Numbered from the stretch's first letter, positions 1-8,792 are shown. The stretch is 35,448 nt of DNA from Betaproteobacteria bacterium (GCA_029858545.1 JAOUFA010000003.1:1-35448); one strand, 5' to 3'. Made by a program: numbers and translations. The notes: generated from the sequence alone by a model not told the origin.

Positions 1-729
1 CGCGGTGACGCCTGCGAGCAGCACGCTGCGATCGTGGCCGAGCGCGCCCGGGTCGAGTCGCGACGCCGCGATCAGCGACTCGACCGCCCGCCGCGCCGAG
101 ATGCACGGCTGGCGCGTGCGCGCGGCGACCGGGCAGACGTAGTCGCGCCCGGCGAGCGGCTCGCGGATCAGCGCGCTGGTCCATCCGGACACGGCGCTGT
201 TGGGTCCGCCGCCGCGCACCAGCACCGCCGGCAGGCGCAGCGTCGCGCCGACCAGGAAGCCGCGCCGCGTGTAGTCGTTGATCAGGATCTCGCAGGCGAG
301 CTTTTGCGCGCCGTAGGAAAGGCGCGGCAGCGCCGGCGTGTCGTCGGTCACGGGATCGGGCAGCGTGCCGCCGTATACCGCGATCGAGGAAGTGAACACG
401 AAGCGCGGCGCGTGGCCGGCGATCCGGCAGGCCTCGAGCAGCTCGCGCGTCGCATCGAGGTTGACCCGGGTGCCGAGCTCGAAGTCCTGCTCCGCGCCGC
501 CCGAAACGAGCGAGGCGAGATGGAACACCGTCGCGGTGCCGCGGTCCACCAGGCCGCGCGCGAATCCGGGCGCGGTGAGATCGCCGGTGAGCACGCGCAG
601 CTTGGGACTGTCCGTCGCCAGCGGGTGTTGGTCGACGGCGACGATCTCGGTCGTGTCGGTGCGTGACGCGAGGGCGCGCAGCAGAGCGGAACCGAGTTGG
701 CCCGCGGCGCCGGTAACGAGGATTTTCAT
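1..729 (-). CDS. NAD-dependent epimerase/dehydratase, D-erythronate dehydrogenase (DenD)-like; C-terminus runs off the window
   Basis: Minus-strand frame from ATG at 729 reads MKILVTGAAGQLGSALLRAL... (Rossmann GxxGxxG) ...FTSSIAVYGG...SYGAQKLACEILINDYTRRG (YxxxK). Missing from the ORF track because it is open to the window edge. Confidence 0.85.
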   Translation of the reverse strand, partial: MKILVTGAAGQLGSALLRALASRTDTTEIVAVDQHPLATDSPKLRVLTGDLTAPGFARGLVDRGTATVFHLASLVSGGAEQDFELGTRVNLDATRELLEACRIAGHAPRFVFTSSIAVYGGTLPDPVTDDTPALPRLSYGAQKLACEILINDYTRRGFLVGATLRLPAVLVRGGGPNSAVSGWTSALIREPLAGRDYVCPVAARTRQPCISARRAVESLIAASRLDPGALGHDRSVLLAGVTA

Positions 730-934
730 GGTGTGATCGCCTGAGTGCGCGCATTCTAAGCCAGCCGGCGGCATGGCTCGCGGCAGTTCGGGCGTGCGTG
801 TCGCGCGCGCCGTCGCTTGTCGCCGCCGGTCGGCTCGCCTATGATGTCGCGAACCTGGAAGCCGTCGTCAACGTTCGTGTTCGACCGCGCGCCGTATCGC
901 GGCCGGGGGGCAAGGAGCGGGGGGGCATGGAGAT

Positions 935-2569
935 ATGGGCGAAGCCCACCCGGTCGAGAGCTGGGATTTCATCGTCGTCGGTGCCGGCTCCGCGGGCTGC
1001 GCGCTCGCGGCGCGGCTGAGCGAGTCCGGCGCGCATCGCGTGCTGCTCGTCGAAGCCGGCGAGGACGATCGCTGGATCTGGTTGCGCATCCCGACCGGCG
1101 TCGCGCGCGTGCTGGTCGGAGAGCGTGCGGTCTGGCGCTTCCAGACCGAGCCCGAACCGGGGCTCGGCGGCAGAACGATCTTCTGTCCGCGCGGGCGCGT
1201 GCTCGGCGGAACCGCGGGCGTCAACGGCATGTTCTGGGTCTGGGGCTATCCTGCGGTGTTCGACGCCTGGCGCGCGGCCGGCAACACGGGCTGGGGCTAT
1301 GACGAGGTGGTGCCCCTGCTGCGGCGCATGGAAGCCTACGCGCGCGGGGATCCCGCGCGCCGCGGCCGGTCCGGGCCGCTCGCCGTCACCGCCTACGCGC
1401 CGCGCGACCCGCTCACCGACGCGTTTCTCGCGGCCTGCACGCAGGCCGGCATTCCCGAGAGCACCGACTACAACGCCGACGGTTGCGAAGGCGCCGGCGT
1501 GATGCAGTTCTCGACGAAGCGGGGGCTGCGCTGGGGCGTGCGCGAGGGTTACCTGCGGCCGGCGATGAAGCGCGGCAACCTGCGGGTGCTGACCGGCGCG
1601 CGCGCGACGCGCGTGCTCCTCGAGGGGGGCCGCGCGACGGGGGTCGAGATCCGGCACGGCGAGCGCCTGATCGCGCTGCGCGCGGCACGCGAAGTCGCGC
1701 TGTGCGCGGGCGCGTTCCAGTCGCCGCAGCTGCTCGAACTCTCGGGGATCGGCGATGCGCGCGTGCTGCAACGCCACGGCATCGAGGTGAAGCAGCCCCT
1801 CCCCTCGGTCGGCGAGAACCTGCGCGATCACTTGCAGGCGCGCGTCATGTTCGAAGCGCGCGGACTGGCGACGCTCAACGACATCCTGCCCAGCTTCTGG
1901 AAGAAGGCGAGGATGGCGCTGCGCTACGCGCTCTTTCGCGACGGCCTGATGAGCGTGCCGGGCGCGACCGCGCACGCCTACGCGCGGCTCGACCCGGCGA
2001 GCGCCCAGCCCGACGTCAAGCTGCAGTTGCACCATCTGACGAGCCCCGACGAGCGCAATCCGAAGCGCGTGCTGCTCGATGATTTCCCCGGCTTTTCGAT
2101 CGGCGTCGTCCAGCAGCAACCGGCATCGCGCGGCAGCGTCCACCTGCGCTCGGCCGATCCGTTCGATGCGCCGGAGATCCGCGCGAACTTCCTGTCGGCC
2201 GAAGAGGACCTGCGCGCCGTGATCGAAGGCGTGCGCCTCGCGCGGCGCGTGGCCGCGCAACCCGCGCTCGCGCGCTTCGTGGTACGCGAGGTGAGGCCCG
2301 GTCCGGGCTCCGCGTCCGACACGGAACTCGCCGACTACCTTCGAAGCACCATCTTCGGCTCCTACCACCAGGTGGGCACCTGCCGCATGGGCGCCGATGC
2401 CGACGCCGTGGTCGATCCGCGCCTGCGCGTGCGCGGCGTGGCGGGGCTGCGCGTCGCCGACGCGTCGGTGCTGCCGTCGATTCCGGCGTCGAACACCAAT
2501 GCCGCGGCGGTCCTGGTCGGCGAAAAGGCCGCCGAGCTGATGCTCGCGGACGCGAGGTCGGTCGCGTGA
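935..2569 (+). CDS. GMC family FAD oxidoreductase (choline/alcohol dehydrogenase-like)
   Basis: DFIVVGAGSAGCALAARLSE FAD motif, GGTAGVNGMFWVWG, GAFQSPQLLELSGIG, and C-terminal YHQVGTCRMG...LRVADASVLPSIPASNTNAAAVLVGEKAAE. Confidence 0.93.
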   Translation: MGEAHPVESWDFIVVGAGSAGCALAARLSESGAHRVLLVEAGEDDRWIWLRIPTGVARVLVGERAVWRFQTEPEPGLGGRTIFCPRGRVLGGTAGVNGMFWVWGYPAVFDAWRAAGNTGWGYDEVVPLLRRMEAYARGDPARRGRSGPLAVTAYAPRDPLTDAFLAACTQAGIPESTDYNADGCEGAGVMQFSTKRGLRWGVREGYLRPAMKRGNLRVLTGARATRVLLEGGRATGVEIRHGERLIALRAAREVALCAGAFQSPQLLELSGIGDARVLQRHGIEVKQPLPSVGENLRDHLQARVMFEARGLATLNDILPSFWKKARMALRYALFRDGLMSVPGATAHAYARLDPASAQPDVKLQLHHLTSPDERNPKRVLLDDFPGFSIGVVQQQPASRGSVHLRSADPFDAPEIRANFLSAEEDLRAVIEGVRLARRVAAQPALARFVVREVRPGPGSASDTELADYLRSTIFGSYHQVGTCRMGADADAVVDPRLRVRGVAGLRVADASVLPSIPASNTNAAAVLVGEKAAELMLADARSVA

Positions 2570-4878
2570 GCCCGGCGCAGCCGCGCGGCAGGCTCGAGGA
2601 CGAACGGCTCCTGACCGGTGCCGGGCGCTACGTCGCCGACCGCTCCCTGGAAGGCCAGGCGTGGGCGCACTTCCTGCGCTCGGACCGCGCGCATGCGCGC
2701 ATCGTGTCGATCGACGCGGCGCGCGCGCGCGCGTTCCCGGGCGTGCTCGCGATCCTGACCGGAGAGGATGTCGTCGCCGCGGGGTTTCGTTCCCTGCCCA
2801 CGCTCATGCCGGTCAAGGGGCGGGGCGGGATGGCGCTCGCCGCCGCGCACCGCCCGGTGCTCGCGCTCGAGCGCGTGCGTTTCGTCGGCGAGCCGGTGGC
2901 GATCGTCGTCGCCGAGACGCGCGAGGCCGCGCAGGACGCGGCCGAGCTGATCGAGCTCGAGTGGGAGGAACTGCCCGCGGTCGTGCGCGGCGCGCAGGCG
3001 CTCGAGCCGGGCGCGCCGCTCGTGCACGCGGACATCGCCGGCAATCTCGCCTTCGACTTCGAGGCCGGCGACGCGGCCTCGGTCGAGGCCGGGTTCGCGC
3101 GCGCGGCGCGCCGCGTGCGCAGGGAAATCGATATCACGCGCGTGGTGGGCAATCCGATGGAGCCGCGCGGCGCGATCGGCGTGTACCGGGAGGACCGGGA
3201 CGGCACGGGGAGCGAGTGGACGCTCTACGCCTGCACCCAGGGCCCGTACCACATGCGCCAGCAGCTCTCGCAGGTGCTCGGCGCCCCGCTCGATCGCATC
3301 CGCCTCGTCGCCGAAGACGTGGGCGGCAGCTTCGGCGTGCACAGCAACATCTACCCGGAGGATTGCGCGGTCCTGCTCGCCGCGGCGCGCGTCGGCCGCC
3401 CGGTGAAGTGGGTGGCGAGCCGCTCCGAGACCTTTGTTTCCGACGAGCAGGGGCGCGACGTGCTCGCGACCGGCGAGCTCGCGCTCGACGCGAGCGGGCG
3501 CATGCTCGGCATGCGCTTTGCATGGGTGTCGAACCTCGGCGCGTACCCGACGCTGATCGGGCCGCTCGCCAACACGCTGGGCGCGAGCGCCTGTCTGTCC
3601 GGCGTGTACGACGTTCCGGCCTGCGTCCGCGCGCGGCTCGCCTACTCTCACACCGTTCCGACCGCCTCGTACCGCGGCGCGGGCCGGCCGGTGATGTCGT
3701 ACCTGATCGAGCGCCTGGTCGACGAGGCGGCCGCCGAGACCGGACTCGATCCGGCCGAGCTGCGCGCGAAGAACCTCGTTGCCGCGAACGCCTTTCCCTA
3801 CCGCGCGTCGAACGGCACCACCTACGATTGCGGGGACTTCCAGGCAGTGCTGCGCGGGGCGATGCAGGCCGCCGACTGGGCCGGCTTCGAGGCGCGCCGA
3901 CGCGCCTCCGAGTCCGCGGGACGGCTGCGCGGGCGCGGCATGGCGTGCTTCATCGAAGCCTCGGGCGCGGGCTTCATTCCTTCGGACCAGGTGCAGCTGC
4001 GCTTCGGCGCGAACGGCACGGTGACCCTGCGCACCGCGACGCATTCGCACGGCCAGGGGCACGAGACGAGCTTCGCGCAGATCGTCGCGTCGGCGCTGGG
4101 CGTGCCGATCGATCGGGTGCGGCTCGCGACCCCGGATGCCGAAGGTCCGCAGCTCACCGGCAACCTCACGAGCGGATCGCGCTCGCTCGCCGGGGTCGGA
4201 AGCGTGCTCCTGCTCGCGGCGCGCGCGGTCGTCGACAAGGCGCGGCCGCTCGCGGCGGCGGCGCTCGATGCGCCGGCCGGCGAGCTGGAATTCGCGGACG
4301 GCGCGTTCCGCGCCGGCGGCCGCGCGATCGGCATCGCCGAGCTCGCCGAGCGTCATGCGCGCGAAGCTCCCCACCCGCTCGACCTGGATTTCGAAGGCAA
4401 ATTCGGCGCGACCTTTCCCAATGGCTGCCACGTCGCCGAAGTCGAGATCGATCCGCACACCGGGGAGGCGCGCGTCGTCGCCTATACCGCCTGCGACGAT
4501 ATGGGCAGGATCGTCAACGAGGCGATCGTCGAGGGGCAGGTGCACGGCGGCATCGCGCAGGGCGCGGGCCAGGTGTTCGGCGAGCAGGCGGCATACGACA
4601 CGCATACCGGCCAGCTCGTCACCGGCAGCTTCATGGACTATGCGATGCCGCGCGCCGATCTGGTTTGCCGGCCGCGGCTCGTCGCGAGACCGGTGCCGAC
4701 GAGCGCCAATCCGCTCGGCGTGAAGGGCGCGGGCGAGGCCGGTACCACGGGCTCGCTGCCGGCGCTGATGAACGCGGTGTGCGACGCGCTGCGCGCGCGC
4801 GGGGCGGAGCGTTTCGACATGCCGGCATCGCCGGCACGGCTGTGGCGCGCGCTGCGGGACGCAACTCCGCGCGATTGA
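2566..4878 (+). CDS. Xanthine dehydrogenase / CO dehydrogenase (CoxL) family molybdopterin-binding large subunit
   Basis: GTG start overlaps the previous stop by 4 nt. RLLTGAGRYVAD, GGSFGVHSNIYPED, SYRGAGRP (form II-like), GVKGAGEAGTTGSLPALMNAV with catalytic Glu. Confidence 0.92.
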   Translation: MSPAQPRGRLEDERLLTGAGRYVADRSLEGQAWAHFLRSDRAHARIVSIDAARARAFPGVLAILTGEDVVAAGFRSLPTLMPVKGRGGMALAAAHRPVLALERVRFVGEPVAIVVAETREAAQDAAELIELEWEELPAVVRGAQALEPGAPLVHADIAGNLAFDFEAGDAASVEAGFARAARRVRREIDITRVVGNPMEPRGAIGVYREDRDGTGSEWTLYACTQGPYHMRQQLSQVLGAPLDRIRLVAEDVGGSFGVHSNIYPEDCAVLLAAARVGRPVKWVASRSETFVSDEQGRDVLATGELALDASGRMLGMRFAWVSNLGAYPTLIGPLANTLGASACLSGVYDVPACVRARLAYSHTVPTASYRGAGRPVMSYLIERLVDEAAAETGLDPAELRAKNLVAANAFPYRASNGTTYDCGDFQAVLRGAMQAADWAGFEARRRASESAGRLRGRGMACFIEASGAGFIPSDQVQLRFGANGTVTLRTATHSHGQGHETSFAQIVASALGVPIDRVRLATPDAEGPQLTGNLTSGSRSLAGVGSVLLLAARAVVDKARPLAAAALDAPAGELEFADGAFRAGGRAIGIAELAERHAREAPHPLDLDFEGKFGATFPNGCHVAEVEIDPHTGEARVVAYTACDDMGRIVNEAIVEGQVHGGIAQGAGQVFGEQAAYDTHTGQLVTGSFMDYAMPRADLVCRPRLVARPVPTSANPLGVKGAGEAGTTGSLPALMNAVCDALRARGAERFDMPASPARLWRALRDATPRD

Positions 4879-4888
4879 CCCGGGGCGC

Positions 4889-4915
4889 GTGAGGCACGCG
4901 CTGCGCGCGCCTCAC
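4889..4915 (+). terminator. Stem-loop just after the CoxL-like stop codon
   Basis: GTGAGGC-(13 nt)-GCCTCAC inverted repeat 10 nt after the stop; no clear T-run. Confidence 0.4.
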
Positions 4916-4934
4916 CCGGCGAACGCGAACAACG

Positions 4935-5087
4935 GATAGGGAAATCAATGCGCCTCGAAAGTCTGAACAGCTTGCCTGCGCACGACAATCCCGCGCTGGA
5001 ACGCGCCCTGAGCGGTCTGCAATGCGCATTCTGTCAATCTCGCTCCATGACACCCGCCCGAAGAGGGCGATTGGAGCAGAGTCTAGT
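4935..5087 (+). repeat. Intergenic dispersed repeat, copy 1
   Basis: gatagggaaatcaatgcgcctcgaaagtctgaacagcttgcctgcgcacgacaatcccgcgctggaacgcgccctgagcgg...ggagcagagtctagt; ungapped match to 8466-8618 and 12514-12666. Confidence 0.95.
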
Positions 5088-5293
5088 GGTAAGGAAGCGC
5101 GGCGTCTGAGGATGTCGTCCGGCGGCGACCATGGAATGCGAATCGCCACGAATACGGAGTGTAACGATGCGCAGTCCATCAGCAGCGCTGTCAAAGATTG
5201 TCATCGCTCCTGAGTACCCGCGCTCAGGTTCGTCTTGCGTGCTATTTATCCCAGCTCAATTTTTTCCCCCGCTGGATCGAACGGAGAACGCAA

Positions 5294-6076
5294 ATGAGCA
5301 TGGCAAGGCGAGCAATGATCGTGGTGGGAGCGGCCTGGGCGCTGCTCCCCGCGGCGCAGGCGCAAACCCTCGAAGTGTCGGGCGCGACCACGGTGCAGAA
5401 ACGCATTCTCGAACCCGGTGCGGAAGGCTTCAAGGCCGCGACCGGGATCGAGCTGAAGATCTACGGGCCCGGCACGGGCAAGGGCATGCTCGCGCTGCTC
5501 GAGGGCAAGGTTCCGGTGGCGGCGGCCGGCGAGGCGCTCGTGGACGCGATCGGCTCGGCGAAGAAAGCCGCCGCCGACGCCGGCAAGACGGTGAGCATTC
5601 CGTCCAACCTCATGTATCACACGGTCGCCTCAGACGACATCGTGGTGGTGGTGCACACGGGCAACCGTGTGAAGTCGCTCACCAGGGCGCAGGCCAAGGC
5701 GATCATGACCGGCAAGATCAAGAACTGGAAGGAAGTGCACGGCGCCGACCTGCCGATCAAGGTGGTCGCCGCGGCGCCCGGCCAGGCGGTGCGCAATGCG
5801 GTGCAGAAGGGACTGATGGATGGCGAGGAGTTCGGTCCCGGCACGGCCGACATCCGTACCGCGCTCGAGCAGTTGCGCGTGGTCGGCTCCAACCCGGGTG
5901 CGATCGGCGCGATGAGCGAGCCGGTGGTCAAGGAAAGCAACGAGAAGGTGAAAGCCGTCGCGGGCGTGCGCGTCGGCCGGCCGCTCGGCTTCGTGACCGT
6001 CGGCGCGCCCAACGCGAGCGCGCAGAAGCTCATCGATTTCTTCCATTCGCCGGCCGGCAAGAAGCTGATCAAGTAG
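5294..6076 (+). CDS. PstS-like periplasmic substrate-binding protein
   Basis: Signal peptide MSMARRAMIVVGAAWALLPAAQAQ, then TLEVSGATTVQKRILEPGAEGFKAATGIELKIYGPGTGKGMLALLEGKV...; PBP-like domain. Confidence 0.8.
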   Translation: MSMARRAMIVVGAAWALLPAAQAQTLEVSGATTVQKRILEPGAEGFKAATGIELKIYGPGTGKGMLALLEGKVPVAAAGEALVDAIGSAKKAAADAGKTVSIPSNLMYHTVASDDIVVVVHTGNRVKSLTRAQAKAIMTGKIKNWKEVHGADLPIKVVAAAPGQAVRNAVQKGLMDGEEFGPGTADIRTALEQLRVVGSNPGAIGAMSEPVVKESNEKVKAVAGVRVGRPLGFVTVGAPNASAQKLIDFFHSPAGKKLIK

Positions 6077-6105
6077 CGCCACGCCTCGGCCAACGGAATC
6101 GCGTG

Positions 6106-7767
6106 ATGCTCACAAACCTGCGCGTAGGTGTGCGCCTCGGGCTGGCGTTCGGAACGCTGCTCGCGATGATGCTCGCCATCGCACTCATCGCCTGGTTCGC
6201 CCTCGGTCAATCCACGCTGCGCATTGACAATCTCGCCAACCGCGACCTGGGACGGCTCAGCGCGGCCGCCAGCATGGAAGTGGCACAGCTCACCCAGTCG
6301 GTCGCGATCCGCGACTTCGTGAGCGACGCCGACGTCGCGGCGCAAAAGCGCGCGCGCGAGCGCCTGACGCGCGGCCAGCAGACCTACGCAGACTCGGCGC
6401 AGTGGCTTGGCGAGCTCGCCAAGCAGACTTCCAACGCCGAGCTCACTGCGCTCGCCGACAAGCTGCGAGCCACGCAGGACAAGGTGGCGCAGCAGATCGG
6501 TATCGCGATCGACATGGTCGACAATGCCCAGTACGAGGAAGCGCGGCAGCACGTATTCCGGACCGTCGGCCCGCTGCAGACGCAGATCACCGAGGAGCTG
6601 CGCGCTCTCGCGGCGGCGAGCCACGCGCAGGCCGAGCGCACCGCGAACAACGCGCGCGACGCCTCGCGCGGCGCGGCCGCCTACATGATCAGCGCCATCC
6701 TTGCCGCCCTGTTGCTCGGCGCCGCGGCAACCTGGTGGCTGACGCACAGTATCACCCGACCGCTCAACGCGGCGGTCGCTGCCACCGAGCGGATCGCCGC
6801 GGGCGACCTGACCGGCGATATCCCGCCCGGCTCGGGGGACGAGACCGGGCGCGTGCTGGCGGCGCTCGCGCACATGAAGGCGAATCTCCACGAAGTCGCG
6901 GCGCGCATCCGCTCGGGCGCCGAATCGATCTCCCGCGCCTCGAACGAGATTGCGAGCGGCAATGACGACCTGTCGCACCGCACGGAGGAGCAGACTTCGT
7001 CGCTCGAGGAAACCGTTGCCAACGTCGAGGAGCTGACCGCGACGGTGCGGCAGAACAGCGACAACTCCAAGCGCGCGAGCGAGCTGGCGCTGCGCGCCGC
7101 CGGCGCCGCGGAGCAAGGCGGCAAGATCGTCGGCCAGGTGGTCGAGGCAATGAACGGCATGCACGCCACCTCGGGGCGCATGGCGGATATCGTCGGCGTC
7201 ATCGACGGCATCGCCTTCCAGACCAACCTGCTCGCGCTCAATGCCGCGGTCGAGGCCGCGCGCGCGGGCGAGCAGGGCAAGGGCTTCGCGGTGGTCGCCA
7301 CCGAGGTGCGTGCGCTCGCGCAACGCAGCGCCGAGGCGGCCAAGGAAATCCGCGGCCTGATCGGCGGCAGCATCGACCGGGTGCGCGCGGGCGCGCAGCT
7401 CGCCGACCAGGCGGGCACGGCGATCGGCGAGATCGTCCTCACGGCGACCGAGGTCTCGAACGTGGTGGCCGAAATCTCGAGCGCGAGCGCCGAGCAGCGC
7501 ACGGGCATCGAGCAAATCGGCCAGGCGATCACCCACATGGATGACATCACGCAGCGCAACGCCGCGATGGTCGAGGAGACGGCCGCCGCGACCGGCGCGC
7601 TGCGCGATCAGGCCGCGGGACTGCTTGAAACGGTCGGGTCGTTCAGGCTCGACCAGGCGGCCCAGGCGCCCGCAGCGCCCGAGCGTGTCCCCGCACCCGC
7701 CCCGCAGAGGCAGCCCGCCCGACTCGCGCCGCGCGCGGGCGACCTGCTGCCCCTCGCGGCGCGCTGA
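6106..7767 (+). CDS. Methyl-accepting chemotaxis protein (4HB-like sensor, HAMP, MCP signalling domain)
   Basis: Two TM segments, HAMP region (ITRPLNAAVAATERIAAGDLTGDI), and conserved tip GVIDGIAFQTNLLALNAAVEAARAGEQGKGFAVVATEVRALAQRSAEAAKEI. Confidence 0.95.
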   Translation: MLTNLRVGVRLGLAFGTLLAMMLAIALIAWFALGQSTLRIDNLANRDLGRLSAAASMEVAQLTQSVAIRDFVSDADVAAQKRARERLTRGQQTYADSAQWLGELAKQTSNAELTALADKLRATQDKVAQQIGIAIDMVDNAQYEEARQHVFRTVGPLQTQITEELRALAAASHAQAERTANNARDASRGAAAYMISAILAALLLGAAATWWLTHSITRPLNAAVAATERIAAGDLTGDIPPGSGDETGRVLAALAHMKANLHEVAARIRSGAESISRASNEIASGNDDLSHRTEEQTSSLEETVANVEELTATVRQNSDNSKRASELALRAAGAAEQGGKIVGQVVEAMNGMHATSGRMADIVGVIDGIAFQTNLLALNAAVEAARAGEQGKGFAVVATEVRALAQRSAEAAKEIRGLIGGSIDRVRAGAQLADQAGTAIGEIVLTATEVSNVVAEISSASAEQRTGIEQIGQAITHMDDITQRNAAMVEETAAATGALRDQAAGLLETVGSFRLDQAAQAPAAPERVPAPAPQRQPARLAPRAGDLLPLAAR

Positions 7768-8462
7768 GCAGGTTCAGCCCGTCGCGCCGCGCGCGCGCTT
7801 CCATTTCGCGCCGCAGGGCGACCGCACTGCTTGTGCCGTCGAGCGCGACATCGCCCCAGCCGATCGGCTCGCCTGCCGCCACCGCGCACAGCAGCTTACA
7901 GCCCTGCGCGAGACCGAGCGGCAGGCAGCCTCGCGCGAGCGAGTCGGCCGCCGGCATCAGGCGGCCCACGACCGTGTAGCCGCCCTCGCCATCGAGCAGT
8001 TCACCCGCATTGAGATCGCGCTTGGCGGTCGCGACCGCATCGGCGCCGAATCGGGTCGCGCAGCCGGTCGGCTCGCCGCGCAGGCCCACCGACGCCACCG
8101 ATATGCCGACCTCGAGCCCGATCAGGTGCCAGCGCTTGTAGAGGCACGCGTAGCGCCCGCTCGGGTCGGTCTTCACGCCGTACTCGGCGAAGCAGCGCCG
8201 GATGTACTCGGTCTCGCCCTCGAACACCACCCACACACCGAAGCGGATATCGTGGGGAATGGCGCGTCCGTCGCGCTCCAGCGAGGAGATCACCTCGACC
8301 TGCCCCTTGTGGTGCAACTGCCCGCCCTCCTCGCGCGGCCGCATGACGCACGGAATGTCGTCCACCGTCGCCGGCCGATAGGCGAGTCCCCACGGCGCGG
8401 GCGTGAGGCCGGTGGCATTGCACACCGCGGCGCTCTCGATCGCCGGCTTCGAGCCGTCGAGG
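7768..8462 (-). pseudogene. C-terminal remnant of a SAF-domain homoserine-dehydrogenase-like (Gfo/Idh/MocA-like) oxidoreductase, 5' half missing
   Basis: Minus frame LLDGSKPAIESAAVCNATGLTPAPWGLAYRPATVDDIPCV...LYKRWHLIGLEVGISVASVGLRGEPTG...TAKRDLNAGELLDGEGGYTVVGRLMPAADSLARGCLPLGLAQGCKLLCAVAAGEPIGWGDV...RREMEAR. No Rossmann N-terminus upstream; the homologous reading stops at the repeat edge. Confidence 0.75.
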
Positions 8463-8687
8463 AGAGATAGGCAAATCAATCCTACCCTGAAGTTTGAACA
8501 GCTTGCCTGCGCACGACAATCCCGCGCTGGAACGCGCCCTGAGCGGTCTGCGATGCGCATTCTGTCAATCTCGCTCCATGACACCCGCCCGAAGAGGGCG
8601 ATTGGAGCAGAGTCTAGTTTGTTGAGCCCGGGCAGGCAGTGGCGGCGAAGGACCTGCTCGCCGAGCCGGATTGATTTTCCTATCCCT
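8463..8687. mobile_element. Possible MITE-like element containing repeat copy 2, bounded by ~20-bp inverted ends
   Basis: Left end agagataggcaaatcaatcc (8463-8482); right end ggattgattttcctatccct (8668-8687), whose reverse complement agggataggaaaatcaatcc matches at 18/20. No clear target-site duplication. Confidence 0.55.
8466..8618 (+). repeat. Intergenic dispersed repeat, copy 2
   Basis: Nearly identical to copy 1 from 'gaacagcttgcc' to 'agagtctagt' (one mismatch seen); diverged left ~30 bp. Confidence 0.95.
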
Positions 8688-8792
8688 GGATGGCATGATC
8701 GCCATGACCCACGCATGAACGTCCGACCTGTCCGATCCGCCGCGGTCCTGCGGACCATGCAGCGCTGGGCCTGAAACCGGAGAACCCCAGCC

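Noticed and set aside
839-4605. Large antisense ORFs (509 aa and 747 aa) opposite the GMC and CoxL-like genes
   Set aside because: Low-complexity Arg/Ala/His-rich translations with no motifs, opposite clearly recognisable proteins.
4948-5110. Plus-strand ORF in repeat copies 1 and 3 (MRLESLNSLPAHDNPALERALSGLQCAFCQSRS...)
   Set aside because: Differences between copies in this frame fall mainly at second codon positions and change amino acids, and copy 2 lacks the start; the minus frame or RNA interpretation fits better.
5131-6105. Upstream part of the 878-aa ORF (5131..7767) as a giant fusion with the MCP
   Set aside because: The first ~325 residues are an out-of-frame reading of the PstS-like gene; the MCP starts at ATG 6106.
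5617-7559. Antisense ORFs of 639 and 292 aa opposite the MCP
   Set aside because: Repetitive shadows of a coiled-coil gene; no independent coding evidence.
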